The notes under the pieces were generated by a model. It was not told where the DNA came from and made no database searches. It saw only the letters and a program-made list of their open reading frames with translations. A stretch of DNA of 22,699 nt from contig DJSH01000047.1 of NCBI GenBank assembly GCA_002440225.1, positions 25,643-48,341 of the forward strand, written 5' to 3'. Source of the stretch: Candidatus Segatella violae. Its GTDB lineage: Bacteria; Bacteroidota; Bacteroidia; Bacteroidales; Bacteroidaceae. The translations under genes and the position numbers were made by a program. Below, piece by piece: positions 15,211-22,699 of the stretch (position 1 is the stretch's first letter; every line of letters begins with the position of its first letter).

Positions 15211-15276
15211 CAAAAATAATTAAAAGAAGCTTACGAGGAGGTACGTTTTTGTTAATTTGATAGGTATAAAATGTTA
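15211..15276 (-). promoter_or_regulatory. susC operon promoter with putative PUL operator
   Basis: On the minus strand the -7 box is TATTTTTG (15218-15211); no TTTG is seen at -33. The 26-bp element at 15251-15276 (plus strand GTTAAT, GAT, GTATAAAATGTTA) repeats the one at 3239-3264, with 22 of 26 bases identical. The match also includes a GTACG at 15241-15245, corresponding to GTACG at 3229-3233. Spacing to the -7 box is identical at both sites. This suggests activator-dependent control of the PUL. Confidence 0.65.
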
Positions 15277-15302
15277 GGTTTTGTGTGTTTTTTATCTAAA
15301 TG

Positions 15303-15339
15303 TGCACAGAAACGATACATTTCGCACCGTTTCTGTGCA
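15303..15339 (-). terminator. hairpin after the sugar kinase gene
   Basis: A perfect 12-bp stem (15303-15314 with 15328-15339) around a 13-base loop begins eight bases past the kinase stop codon. The following minus-strand sequence (CAUUUAGAU) is only weakly U-rich. Probably it ends the kinase transcript before the susC promoter. Confidence 0.55.
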
Positions 15340-15347
15340 AATTTTGC

Positions 15348-16295
15348 TTAATTTGCGTGATATTTTATCAATCCTGCCATCGGGGCTTGGAGGATTTGTG
15401 CTATCTGGAGATGATGCTCATCCTCGAAGATGTTGACGAGGGGAGCCTTGAAACAATGGGCTATGCTCCCCACAAAACCGATTGGCGGAACACCACCCAA
15501 GGTATTGTCCCAAGCCTTGACTCCCGATTCCAACAGACTGAGGTCTTCCATGCTCATCTGGATGTAGCGCACATAGGCGGCAATGTTGTTGTTGTAAAAC
15601 TGAGTGAAGCTCTCCAGCACCATTCGATAGAGTGCCATCACCTCAGCCAACTCGTCGCTGCCATTCTCGTATTTCACACTTTCGGCTATCTGCTCGGAGA
15701 TGAAAGGACAAATGGAAGCCAGGAAACGATTGGCGAGTGGCTCTCGGTACACCTTATTAATAATAGAGGGATAATCGAGTCCCGACCACTTGAGATATTT
15801 ATTCTTGATGTTGGCAGAAAGCGTGCCCTTGAGGATGCCATTGAGAAAGAGCTTGCCCAAGACTGCCCCACTACCCTCGTCGCCGAGGATATAACCCAAC
15901 GGTGGAGTGTTCATCACAATACGCTTGCCATCGTAGAGGCAACTGTTGGACCCCGTGCCCAAGATGCAAGCGATGCCTGGCTTGTTGCCAAACAAGGCAC
16001 GAGCCGCACCGAGCATATCGCTTGCCACCTCTATGCGAGCCTCTGGGAACGCCTGCTGGAGCAAAGACCGCATTCGAGGGGCGGCAGCCTCGGTGACACC
16101 ACTGCCATAGAAAAACACCTCTTGTGGCTGTTCGGTCAGCACAAGTTCGTCACAAAGCACATGCAAGACATCCGCATCCTGCATGTGAATGGGGTTGATG
16201 CCTTCCGTCTTGCAAGACATCACCACATTTCCCGACTCGTCGACAAAAGACCAGTCGGTCTTGGTACTACCACTGTCTGCTATGAGTTTTTTCAT
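15348..16295 (-). CDS. BadF/BadG-type ATPase, N-acetylglucosamine kinase-like sugar kinase
   Basis: The 315-residue cytosolic protein shows the actin-like ATPase fold motifs in order: phosphate 1 DSGSTKTDW (7-15), a likely catalytic aspartate in ASDMLGAARAL (Asp93), phosphate 2 ILGTGSNS (111-118), and GYILGDEGSGAVLGK (134-148). This is the pattern of BadF/BadG/BcrA/BcrD-family kinases acting on GlcNAc, glucosamine or muramic-type amino sugars, which make the 6-phosphate from ATP. The length fits. It lies on the same strand upstream of susC but has its own promoter box and a hairpin behind it, so it may not belong to the PUL. Peptidoglycan or amino-sugar recycling is the more usual role. Exact substrate unknown. 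Confidence 0.85.
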   Translation of the reverse strand: MKKLIADSGSTKTDWSFVDESGNVVMSCKTEGINPIHMQDADVLHVLCDELVLTEQPQEVFFYGSGVTEAAAPRMRSLLQQAFPEARIEVASDMLGAARALFGNKPGIACILGTGSNSCLYDGKRIVMNTPPLGYILGDEGSGAVLGKLFLNGILKGTLSANIKNKYLKWSGLDYPSIINKVYREPLANRFLASICPFISEQIAESVKYENGSDELAEVMALYRMVLESFTQFYNNNIAAYVRYIQMSMEDLSLLESGVKAWDNTLGGVPPIGFVGSIAHCFKAPLVNIFEDEHHLQIAQILQAPMAGLIKYHAN

Positions 16296-16319
16296 ATCAT
16301 TTATCCATTAATTACGATG

Positions 16320-16327
16320 CAAATTTA
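16320..16327 (-). promoter_or_regulatory. putative -7 box of the sugar kinase gene
   Basis: On the minus strand this reads TAAATTTG, an exact TAnnTTTG match, 24 bases upstream of the kinase ATG. No good -33 element is visible. It faces the mscS promoter divergently. Confidence 0.5.
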
Positions 16328-16388
16328 TACAAAAAAGCCGAAAAACGAGAAGGATAAAGGCGAATATTTCAAAAAAGACAGTTTATTC

Positions 16389-16419
16389 TTTGATTTTTCA
16401 CGAATAATTAATAACTTTG
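16389..16419 (+). promoter_or_regulatory. promoter of the mscS-kdsA-kdsD cluster
   Basis: TTTG at 16389-16392, exactly 19 bases, then TAACTTTG at 16412-16419: a complete match to the Bacteroidota housekeeping promoter. The ATG is 18 bases after the -7 box, so the leader is very short. It is the only complete two-box promoter found here. Confidence 0.85.
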
Positions 16420-16437
16420 CAGTCAAAATAACTAGTT

Positions 16438-18840
16438 ATGAAAAAGAAGTTATACATCATCCTGTTACTGATGGTAGTTTTCGTACTGCCAAGTAATGCC
16501 GTGCTCAAAGAAGCCAACTTGGATACGACGCTCTATATGCTGCGCACCGAGTTGACCAACTATCACATTGACCTGGAGAAACAAAACAAGGTGGCTAAGG
16601 CTCAGCAACAAGCTGTCATCAAAGAGCTTATTAGCATCGTGACCCAAGCCGACCAAAACTCCATCATGCTCTACTCACAGAAAAACGGGTATATCTTCGA
16701 CATGACTTATGCCTGTCATGAGGCTACGGAACAGTTTAGGAAGTTCAAGTCGAAGGCGGTACCATTCCGTGAAATGATTCAGAAGACGGACATCGAGGTG
16801 GCTCGCTACGACTCGCTCATCAATTACCTATATGGCATGAACACGATGTTCTTGAGTGACGAGGCGCAGATGAACCGCAATGTGGACCTGACCCTTGCCG
16901 TCAACATACGCCGACAGCTCGTGGAGAAGCAGACGCAACTCAAACAATACATCATGGCATACGATAGGACTGACAATAAATTGAAAGCCCTCAACGACTA
17001 TGCCAACAGACGATACGCAGACATACAGAACAGCATCTTCAACAATGGAGGCGACAACTATCTGCACATCTTGCGCAACCTAGGCACCAACTATCATGAG
17101 GCCAAGACCTCAGTGGCAGAAAAATACAGACCTGCCCCAGGCATGATGTCGCAATGGGATGTGAGAATCATCGGTATCCTATTCGGCATCATCGTCTTCT
17201 ATGGCCTCATCTCCATATTCCTCAACCTCTTCGTCATCCGTATCGTTATCACACAGTTGGTGAAACGAGGCATCTTCGAGAGCATCAAGGAAGGTTTCTT
17301 GGCAAAGCGCCCTTGCATCATCATGGCGATGACAGTGGTAACTTTTGCTGCCATCCTGGGTATCGTACGTTTGATAGCCAAGCAAAATTTCATCATCATG
17401 GCGAGCCAGCTGTTGGTGGAGTTTGCCTGGTTGATAGGTGTCATCTTGGTATCCATCCTGTTGCGTGTAGACAATGACAAGATCAAGAGCACCTTCCGCA
17501 TCTATTCTCCATTGATGTTGGTTGGTTTTCTGGTTATCGTGTTCCGTATCATCTTGATACCTAACGATTTGGTCAACCTCATATTTCCTCCTATCCTATT
17601 GCTCTGCACCATCTGGCAATGGAACGTCATCGGCAGGAAGCATGGTGAGGTGCTCAAGACAGACAAGACCTATTCTTACATATCACTGATAGTATTCGTG
17701 GTGAGCACCATAAGTGCCTGGATAGGATTCACCCTGCTCTCCGTACAAATCATCATCTGGTGGACCATGCAGCTCACCTGCATCCTCACCATCACCTGTG
17801 TGGAGGGATGGCTGAGCGTTTATGCCAAGCGAAAGAAGCTTGCAGAGAAAGCCATCACCGAGAAATGGGTCTATCGTTTTATCTACAAGGTACTCTTGCC
17901 TATTTCTGGCGTGCTCTCATTCATCCTGTCCATCTATTGGGCAGCGGATGTCTTCAATATGAGCGACACCACCTGGATGATATTCAACAAGGACTACATC
18001 AAGACTAGCAATTTCACAGCCTCGCTCTACAGCGTGACATGGGTGGCTTGCCTCTATTTCTTGTTCAACTACATCAATATCACAACCAACGATTTCATGC
18101 GCCATCATTTCGAGAAGGTGGACCCACAATCGGCTGCCTCTAAGATTGTGATGTTCAAGAACGTATTGCAGGTCATCATCTGGGGCGTCTGGTTGATGAT
18201 TGCCCTCAACGTGTTCCAGGTAGGTAAGTCTTGGTTGCTCGCCATCTTCGCCGGTTTGTCTACCGGTCTTGGTTTTGCATCCAAGGACATACTGGAGAAC
18301 ATCTACTATGGCATCTCGCTGATGATGGGACGTGTGAAGGTGGGCGATTACATCATCTGCGACGGCACTAGAGGACGTGTGAGCAGCATCAGCTATACTT
18401 CCACCATGCTTGAGGCTACCGATGGTTCGGTCATCGCCTTCCAGAACTCGCAGCTTTTCAGTAAGAACTACAAGAACATGACCAAGAACCATGGCTATGA
18501 GCTTGACATCCTGGAGGTTGGTATCGCATACGGAAGCAACGTAAAGGAAGTGAAGAAGATTCTTACCGATGCCCTGATAAAGCTCGACTGCATCTACCGT
18601 AAGAAGGGTGTGAAGATTGTATTGAAGAGTTTCGACGACAACTGCATCACCCTCAAGGTGTTGGTTTGGGTGAATGTGCTCACCCAGTATGCCGACGACG
18701 GCAAGATTATGGAGTGCATCTACGATACGCTCAACGAGCATAACATCGAGATTCCATTCCCACAGCGTGAGATAACTATTAAGACAGCATCAACAGAGGA
18801 AGCCAATGCAGCTGCCTCTGCACTCAACATCAAAAAATAA
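16438..18840 (+). CDS. large MscS-family mechanosensitive channel
   Basis: The 800-residue protein has a signal-like N-terminus (1-21). A mainly helical, charged, probably periplasmic domain follows (about 25-238; LEKQNKVAKAQQQAVIKEL, RRQLVEKQTQLKQYI suggest coiled coils). Several membrane helices span about 241-600. The MscS pore helix and upper beta domain lie at about 600-680 (LAIFAGLSTGLGFASKDILENIYYG; MGRVKVGDYIICDGTRGRVSSI; SQLFSKNYKNMTK), and a cytosolic alpha/beta domain runs to about 780. The size and added N-terminal domain recall MscK/MscM-type channels rather than small MscS (about 286 residues). Family role: opening on membrane tension to release solutes during osmotic downshock. 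It is first in a plus-strand cluster; kdsA begins 11 bases after its stop codon. Confidence 0.92.
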   Translation: MKKKLYIILLLMVVFVLPSNAVLKEANLDTTLYMLRTELTNYHIDLEKQNKVAKAQQQAVIKELISIVTQADQNSIMLYSQKNGYIFDMTYACHEATEQFRKFKSKAVPFREMIQKTDIEVARYDSLINYLYGMNTMFLSDEAQMNRNVDLTLAVNIRRQLVEKQTQLKQYIMAYDRTDNKLKALNDYANRRYADIQNSIFNNGGDNYLHILRNLGTNYHEAKTSVAEKYRPAPGMMSQWDVRIIGILFGIIVFYGLISIFLNLFVIRIVITQLVKRGIFESIKEGFLAKRPCIIMAMTVVTFAAILGIVRLIAKQNFIIMASQLLVEFAWLIGVILVSILLRVDNDKIKSTFRIYSPLMLVGFLVIVFRIILIPNDLVNLIFPPILLLCTIWQWNVIGRKHGEVLKTDKTYSYISLIVFVVSTISAWIGFTLLSVQIIIWWTMQLTCILTITCVEGWLSVYAKRKKLAEKAITEKWVYRFIYKVLLPISGVLSFILSIYWAADVFNMSDTTWMIFNKDYIKTSNFTASLYSVTWVACLYFLFNYINITTNDFMRHHFEKVDPQSAASKIVMFKNVLQVIIWGVWLMIALNVFQVGKSWLLAIFAGLSTGLGFASKDILENIYYGISLMMGRVKVGDYIICDGTRGRVSSISYTSTMLEATDGSVIAFQNSQLFSKNYKNMTKNHGYELDILEVGIAYGSNVKEVKKILTDALIKLDCIYRKKGVKIVLKSFDDNCITLKVLVWVNVLTQYADDGKIMECIYDTLNEHNIEIPFPQREITIKTASTEEANAAASALNIKK

Positions 18841-18851
18841 CAAATTAGATT

Positions 18852-19604
18852 ATGGCAACATTCATAGCTGGTCCTTGCGTCATCGAGTCGATGGAACTGT
18901 TGGAAACAGTAGCCCAGGAGCTCGTACGCATCAATCAAGAACTGGGGACCGACATTATATTCAAGGCTTCATTCGACAAAGCCAACCGCACTAGCATTCA
19001 CTCATTCCGTGGACCTGGTCTGGAGAAAGGTCTTCAGATGCTTGCGGACATCAAGAGCAAGTATGAACTTCGCATCACTACCGACATCCACGAGAGCTAT
19101 CAGGCTGAGGCTGCCGGCGAGGTATGCGATGTACTTCAGATACCAGCCTTCCTCTGCCGACAGACCGACCTCTTGGTTTCGGCTGCCAAGACAGGCAAGA
19201 CGGTGAATATCAAGAAAGCACAGTTTCTGAGCGGAAAAGACATGAAATACCCTGTAGAAAAGGCACTGGACAGCGGAGCCAAGGAGGTGTGGCTCACCGA
19301 ACGTGGCAACTGCTTCGGTTACAACAACCTGGTGGTAGATTTCCGCAACATACCCGACATGAAGGAGATTGTGCCTACCGTCATCATGGATTGCACACAC
19401 AGCGTTCAGCGACCAAGTGCAGGCGACGGCAAGACCGTGGGCGACCGTAAGTTTGTGCCAGCCATGGCTATGGCTGCCAAGGCATTCGGGGCTACAGGCT
19501 ATTTCTTCGAGGTTCACCCAGACCCAGATAAAGGCAAGAGCGATGCCGCCAACATGCTAGAGCTCAAGAAGCTCAAAGGTTTGATCGCAGAGCTCATCAA
19601 GTGA
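18852..19604 (+). CDS. kdsA: 3-deoxy-D-manno-octulosonate 8-phosphate synthase
   Basis: The 250-residue enzyme condenses phosphoenolpyruvate with arabinose 5-phosphate to Kdo-8-phosphate, an early cytosolic step of Kdo and lipopolysaccharide synthesis. AGPCVIES (6-13), KASFDKANRTS (38-48), TDIHE (77-81) and CTHSVQRP (181-188) are the family motifs. Cys9, His183, Glu220 and Asp231 stand where the metal-dependent Aquifex enzyme has Cys11, His185, Glu222 and Asp233, a constant offset of two. E. coli KdsA has Asn at the Cys position. This therefore looks like the metal-dependent class, and it is shorter than E. coli KdsA (284). It is followed by kdsD, which supplies its arabinose 5-phosphate substrate. 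Confidence 0.97.
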   Translation: MATFIAGPCVIESMELLETVAQELVRINQELGTDIIFKASFDKANRTSIHSFRGPGLEKGLQMLADIKSKYELRITTDIHESYQAEAAGEVCDVLQIPAFLCRQTDLLVSAAKTGKTVNIKKAQFLSGKDMKYPVEKALDSGAKEVWLTERGNCFGYNNLVVDFRNIPDMKEIVPTVIMDCTHSVQRPSAGDGKTVGDRKFVPAMAMAAKAFGATGYFFEVHPDPDKGKSDAANMLELKKLKGLIAELIK

Positions 19605-19661
19605 AGAACGAAGAAACAACGTTCACCGTACGAAGTGAAAGGTAATTCAAATGTTTAAGAA

Positions 19662-20642
19662 ATGACCAATAAGATAAACGACATAGACGAGAAAATAGTA
19701 CGTGGCTGGGGCGAGCAAGCCCTCAGGGAAGAAGCACAAGCCATTCTCGACCAAATACCCCTGATGGACGAGAACTTCGAGAAGGCTGTCGATATGATGT
19801 ATCACTGCAAGGGTAAGATTATCGTAACGGGTGTAGGCAAGAGCGGACACGTAGGTGCCAAGATTGCCGCTACCCTAGCCTCTACAGGTACCCCGGCATT
19901 CTATATCAACCCACTAGACGTTTACCATGGCGACTTGGGCGTAATGACTGACAAGGATGTGGTACTGGCACTGAGCAACAGCGGACAAACCGATGAGCTA
20001 CTTCGCTTCATCCCAATGGTACTCCACATGAACGTGCCCATCATCTCCATCACCGGCAACCCGGAATCTCTATTGGCTAAATATTCCAACTATCACATCA
20101 CCGTGAAGGTGAAGAAGGAAGCATGTCCGCTGAACCTCGCCCCAACTAGCAGCACCACTGCCGCCTTGGCGATGGGCGATGCCTTGGCAATAGCCTTGAT
20201 GCAGGTACGCCACTTCAAGCCTCGTGACTTCGCCCAGTTTCACCCAGGAGGTGAGCTTGGCAAGCGACTCTTGACCACAGCAGAGGACGTGATGAGAAGC
20301 GACGACATGCCTATCATTCCGAAAGAGATGCATCTCGGCGAGGCGATTATCCACGTGAGCAAAGGCAAACTAGGACTGGGCGTATCGGTGGATGAAGACA
20401 ACCGTGTCATCGGTCTTATCACCGATGGAGACATTCGACGTGCCATGGAGAAATGGCAGGCGGAATTCTTCAACAAGACCGTGAGCGACATCATGACCAC
20501 TACCCCAAAGACGGTGACACCGAAGACGAAAATATCAGAGATCCAGCGCATCATGCACAAATACAAAGTACACACGGTATTGGTGGTAGACAAGGAGAAC
20601 CATTTGAAAGGCATCGTGGATCACTATGCTTGCATGGTGTGA
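19662..20642 (+). CDS. kdsD: D-arabinose 5-phosphate isomerase (KdsD/KpsF/GutQ family)
   Basis: The 326-residue protein interconverts ribulose 5-phosphate and arabinose 5-phosphate for Kdo synthesis. It has an N-terminal SIS domain (about 40-180; VTGVGKSGHVG at 55-65, SNSGQTDE at 105-112, PTSSTTAALAMGDALA at 161-176) and two CBS domains (about 206-265 and 273-326). Lys60, Glu112, Glu153 and His194 (FHPGGELG) fall one residue after the catalytic positions I recall for E. coli KdsD (59, 111, 152, 193). It starts 57 bases after kdsA with no promoter seen in the gap, so cotranscription is likely. Pairing with kdsA favours a biosynthetic role over GutQ-type sugar use. Confidence 0.96.
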   Translation: MTNKINDIDEKIVRGWGEQALREEAQAILDQIPLMDENFEKAVDMMYHCKGKIIVTGVGKSGHVGAKIAATLASTGTPAFYINPLDVYHGDLGVMTDKDVVLALSNSGQTDELLRFIPMVLHMNVPIISITGNPESLLAKYSNYHITVKVKKEACPLNLAPTSSTTAALAMGDALAIALMQVRHFKPRDFAQFHPGGELGKRLLTTAEDVMRSDDMPIIPKEMHLGEAIIHVSKGKLGLGVSVDEDNRVIGLITDGDIRRAMEKWQAEFFNKTVSDIMTTTPKTVTPKTKISEIQRIMHKYKVHTVLVVDKENHLKGIVDHYACMV

Positions 20643-20688
20643 TTTAAATTATAATTAATGATTAATAATTTATAGCAAATAGTTTGGT

Positions 20689-20694
20689 AAGGAG
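20689..20694 (+). promoter_or_regulatory. Shine-Dalgarno site of the phospholipase D gene
   Basis: AAGGAG lies five bases before the ATG at 20700. Such a strong match is uncommon in Bacteroidota and fixes this start. The gap before it (20643-20688) is very AT-rich and can form an 8-bp A/T stem (20645-20652 with 20665-20672). Confidence 0.6.
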
Positions 20695-20699
20695 TTGAC

Positions 20700-21971
20700 A
20701 TGAGACTCAGAGAGACAATAACGACAATAACACTGCTGCTTGTCAGTTCGCTGTGCAGCGCACAGACAAGCGACTCATTGATAGTAAACCAGCTTCGTGG
20801 GAAAGGCATCAGCTTTTCTCACGATAATTCTGTTACCCTGTTGATGACAGGACAGGAGAAATTCGACGACATGTTCCAAGCCATCCGACAGGCAAAGCAT
20901 AGCGTGCATCTGGAATATTTCAACTTCCGCAACGACAGCATCGCCTCCCTACTCTTCGACTTACTTGCCCAAAAGGTAAAGGAGGGAGTAAAAGTGAGAG
21001 CCTTGTATGATGGATTTGGAAACTCATCCAACAACAAGCCGCTGCGCAAGCGACACATCAAAGAGATAAGAGCCAAGGGCATAGAGATATACGAATATCG
21101 CCCCATGAAATTTCCTTGGATTAATGCCGTATTCAACCGCGACCACCGCAAGATAGTGATCATCGACGGTCAAATCGCTTATACGGGCGGCATGAACGTA
21201 GCCGACTATTATATAAAAGGTACGAAAGTGGTGGGCGAATGGCACGACATGCACTGCCGCATCGACGGAAGCGAGGTGAATACCTTGCAAAAGATATTCC
21301 TCAAAATGTGGAACAAGGTGAGTGGACAGAATGTTCATGGAACCGAATACTGGCGATACAAGAAGCAAGACTATCTTGTGGACAACCTCAAGCCAGACAC
21401 TACGGCTACCGCCTATCACAAGATGGTGGGCATCATCAACCGTGAGCCTCATATTTCGAAAGACATCATCCGATACTTTTATGTCAACGCCATCAATGAT
21501 GCCAAGGACAGCATCAAGCTCATCAGCCCTTACTTCACCCTGAGTCACAAGCTGAAGAAAGCATTGAAGAATGCCGTGAAGAGAGGCGTCAAGGTGGAAA
21601 TCATGCTCTCTACCAAGAGCGACATCCCGTTGACACCAGACTGTGGATTCTATAACGCCCACAAGTTGATGAAGGCTGGATGCAACGTTTGGATGTACAC
21701 CAAGGGATTCCACCACACCAAGATTATCATGGTGGACGGCAGATTCTGTACCGTGGGCAGCGCCAACCTCAACGCCCGCAGCCTTCGCTGGGACTATGAG
21801 GAGAACGCCGTCATCGTAGACCCTTGCACCACCAACCAACTGGTGAAGCTCTTCGACGGCGAGAAGAAGGATAGCTTCTTGCTCAACGAGAAGAACTGGC
21901 GAGAGTGGCGCACTGGCTGGCAAAGATTCAGAGGTTGGTTTGCAGCAGCATTCCTCACCCCATTCCTATAA
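20700..21971 (+). CDS. exported phospholipase D / cardiolipin synthase-like protein
   Basis: The 423-residue protein carries two HKD motifs: HRKIVIIDG (His149, Lys151, Asp156, followed by GGMNVAD) and HTKIIMVDG (His339, Lys341, Asp346, followed by GSANLNARS). This is the two-lobe phospholipase D layout of bacterial cardiolipin synthases, which join two phosphatidylglycerols or transfer a phosphatidyl group. The N-terminus (1-20, TITLLLVSSLCSA) looks like a cleavable signal peptide, not the two membrane helices of ClsA. The protein is therefore probably periplasmic or on the outer face of the membrane; the Cys at 19 follows Leu and is a poor lipobox. Neighbours handle envelope synthesis and stress. 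It could be a cardiolipin synthase or another phosphatidyl transferase. Confidence 0.88.
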   Translation: MRLRETITTITLLLVSSLCSAQTSDSLIVNQLRGKGISFSHDNSVTLLMTGQEKFDDMFQAIRQAKHSVHLEYFNFRNDSIASLLFDLLAQKVKEGVKVRALYDGFGNSSNNKPLRKRHIKEIRAKGIEIYEYRPMKFPWINAVFNRDHRKIVIIDGQIAYTGGMNVADYYIKGTKVVGEWHDMHCRIDGSEVNTLQKIFLKMWNKVSGQNVHGTEYWRYKKQDYLVDNLKPDTTATAYHKMVGIINREPHISKDIIRYFYVNAINDAKDSIKLISPYFTLSHKLKKALKNAVKRGVKVEIMLSTKSDIPLTPDCGFYNAHKLMKAGCNVWMYTKGFHHTKIIMVDGRFCTVGSANLNARSLRWDYEENAVIVDPCTTNQLVKLFDGEKKDSFLLNEKNWREWRTGWQRFRGWFAAAFLTPFL

Positions 21972-21994
21972 AACATAAAGAAAACTCAAAAGCA

Positions 21995-22624
21995 ATGAAT
22001 GAAGAAATGATAAAATCAGCGGTTGACAGCGGAAAGCTAGAGATGGCTATCGTAGAAAGCAACACCCTGGCAGCCATGGGACTCAGGCAACTACTCGAAT
22101 CGGTGATGCCAATGATGAAAATCAGGACCTTTGGCTCTTTCCGCCAATATGAAGCCAACTTCCCCGACCATTTCATCCATAGTTTTGTATCCATGCACAT
22201 CGTGCTGGAGCATCGCTACTTCTTCACCCAGAACAAGCGAAACCGTCATGTCATCGTTCTGACACCGAGCAACAACCCCAGCTCACAGCTATCCGATTTT
22301 CATTGTCTGTGTGTCAATGTGCCCGAGCCAATACTCATCAAGGAATTGCTCAATCTCCAACACAGTGGACATCCACATGGCGAGCATATCCCCAAGGAAA
22401 ACTTGCCACACAACGAAAAGATACTTTCCGACCGTGAAAGTGAGGTGTTGGCACTGATAGCACAGGGCAAAATCAACAAGGAAATAGCCGACCAACTGTG
22501 CATCGGACTCACCACCGTCATCACTCATCGCAAGAAAATACAAGAAAAATTGGGCATGAAAAGTGTCGCTGCCCTCACCATTTATGCCGTAATGCATGGC
22601 TATGTAGACATCAATCGCATATAA
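21995..22624 (+). CDS. LuxR-family regulator with degenerate receiver domain
   Basis: I chose the ATG at 21995, 23 bases after the preceding stop. An upstream in-frame ATG at 21905 would overlap the phospholipase gene by 67 bases. The 209-residue protein has a receiver-like N-terminus (about 15-120; MAIVESNTLAAMGLRQLLES). Only Glu21 stands where the acidic pair should be, and the third strand (SFVSMHIVLEHRYFF) lacks the phospho-acceptor Asp. The C-terminal LuxR helix-turn-helix is intact (about 143-205; LSDRESEVLALIAQGKINKEIADQL, TTVITHRKKIQEKLG). It probably binds DNA without normal phosphorylation control. No sensor kinase lies next to it in the window. Target unknown, perhaps the envelope genes beside it. 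Confidence 0.85.
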   Translation: MNEEMIKSAVDSGKLEMAIVESNTLAAMGLRQLLESVMPMMKIRTFGSFRQYEANFPDHFIHSFVSMHIVLEHRYFFTQNKRNRHVIVLTPSNNPSSQLSDFHCLCVNVPEPILIKELLNLQHSGHPHGEHIPKENLPHNEKILSDRESEVLALIAQGKINKEIADQLCIGLTTVITHRKKIQEKLGMKSVAALTIYAVMHGYVDINRI

Positions 22625-22658
22625 TGGGGATAGATGCAAACCACTAGGTATCCCCATT
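22623..22658 (+). terminator. hairpin at the end of the envelope cluster
   Basis: A perfect 10-bp stem (22623-22632 with 22649-22658) with a 16-base loop begins in the stop codon of the LuxR-family gene. The tail is short and only mildly T-rich (TTTAT). It probably terminates the plus-strand transcript. Confidence 0.55.
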
Positions 22659-22699
22659 TATGGTGATGCATATCTACAAATAGCGATAAAGCCTCCCTC

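Noticed and set aside
15300..16496. Plus-strand open frame of 398 codons across the kinase and into the mscS start
   Set aside because: The minus-strand kinase motifs are unambiguous, and the frame runs through a terminator hairpin and two promoters. It has no family features.
21905..21994. Upstream start for the LuxR-family regulator
   Set aside because: It would overlap the phospholipase gene by 67 bases and add a 30-residue tail unlike a receiver domain; the ATG at 21995 gives a normal length.

Overview
The window looks like chromosomal DNA of a gut or rumen Bacteroidota, most likely the Prevotella/Segatella group. This is inferred from a SusC/SusD pair, promoters of the TTTG-N19-TAnnTTTG type, A-rich rather than Shine-Dalgarno leaders, a BACON domain and a Bacteroidota-style LuxR regulator. 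The species cannot be fixed from the sequence alone.

Left part (1-15084): a polysaccharide utilization locus. It is read on the minus strand from right to left: SusC transporter (11920-15084), SusD lipoprotein (10206-11900), two large surface lipoproteins (8101-10158 and 5419-8082), and a lipid-anchored BACON-GH5 endo-glycanase (3783-5336). After a hairpin terminator and a repeat-rich intergenic stretch come a second GH5 without BACON (1831-3144) and a GH5_7-type beta-mannanase (400-1683). A plus-strand GH26 mannanase tail (1-276) converges on them across a strong terminator. GH26 plus GH5_7 point to beta-mannan; two GH5_4-like enzymes added to them suggest glucomannan or a mixed beta-glucan/mannan diet. 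In this model surface enzymes cut the chain, the lipoproteins and SusD hold the fragments, SusC imports them, and the remaining GH enzymes shorten them. No PUL regulator lies in the window.

The best regulatory signal is a 26-bp element found both upstream of the susC promoter (15251-15276) and upstream of the second GH5 gene (3239-3264). In both places it lies at exactly the same distance from a TAnnTTTG box. It is a good candidate for the operator that ties the separated transcription units together.

The stretch 3145-3782 has no gene. It holds a promoter, a drifting tandem repeat with an exact 22-bp period (3305-3524, about ten units, several of them palindromic), a cluster of six ATGGCAAT motifs in both orientations (3541-3643), and a terminator-like hairpin (3692-3735).

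Middle (15348-16295): a BadF/BadG-type sugar kinase on the minus strand with its own promoter and a hairpin after its stop codon.

Right part (16438-22624): a plus-strand envelope cluster. It consists of a large MscS-family channel with a textbook promoter, kdsA, kdsD (first steps of Kdo synthesis for lipopolysaccharide), an exported phospholipase D/cardiolipin-synthase-like protein, and a LuxR-type regulator whose receiver domain lacks the usual phospho-acceptor aspartate. Short gaps suggest one operon that ends in a hairpin at the window's right edge.
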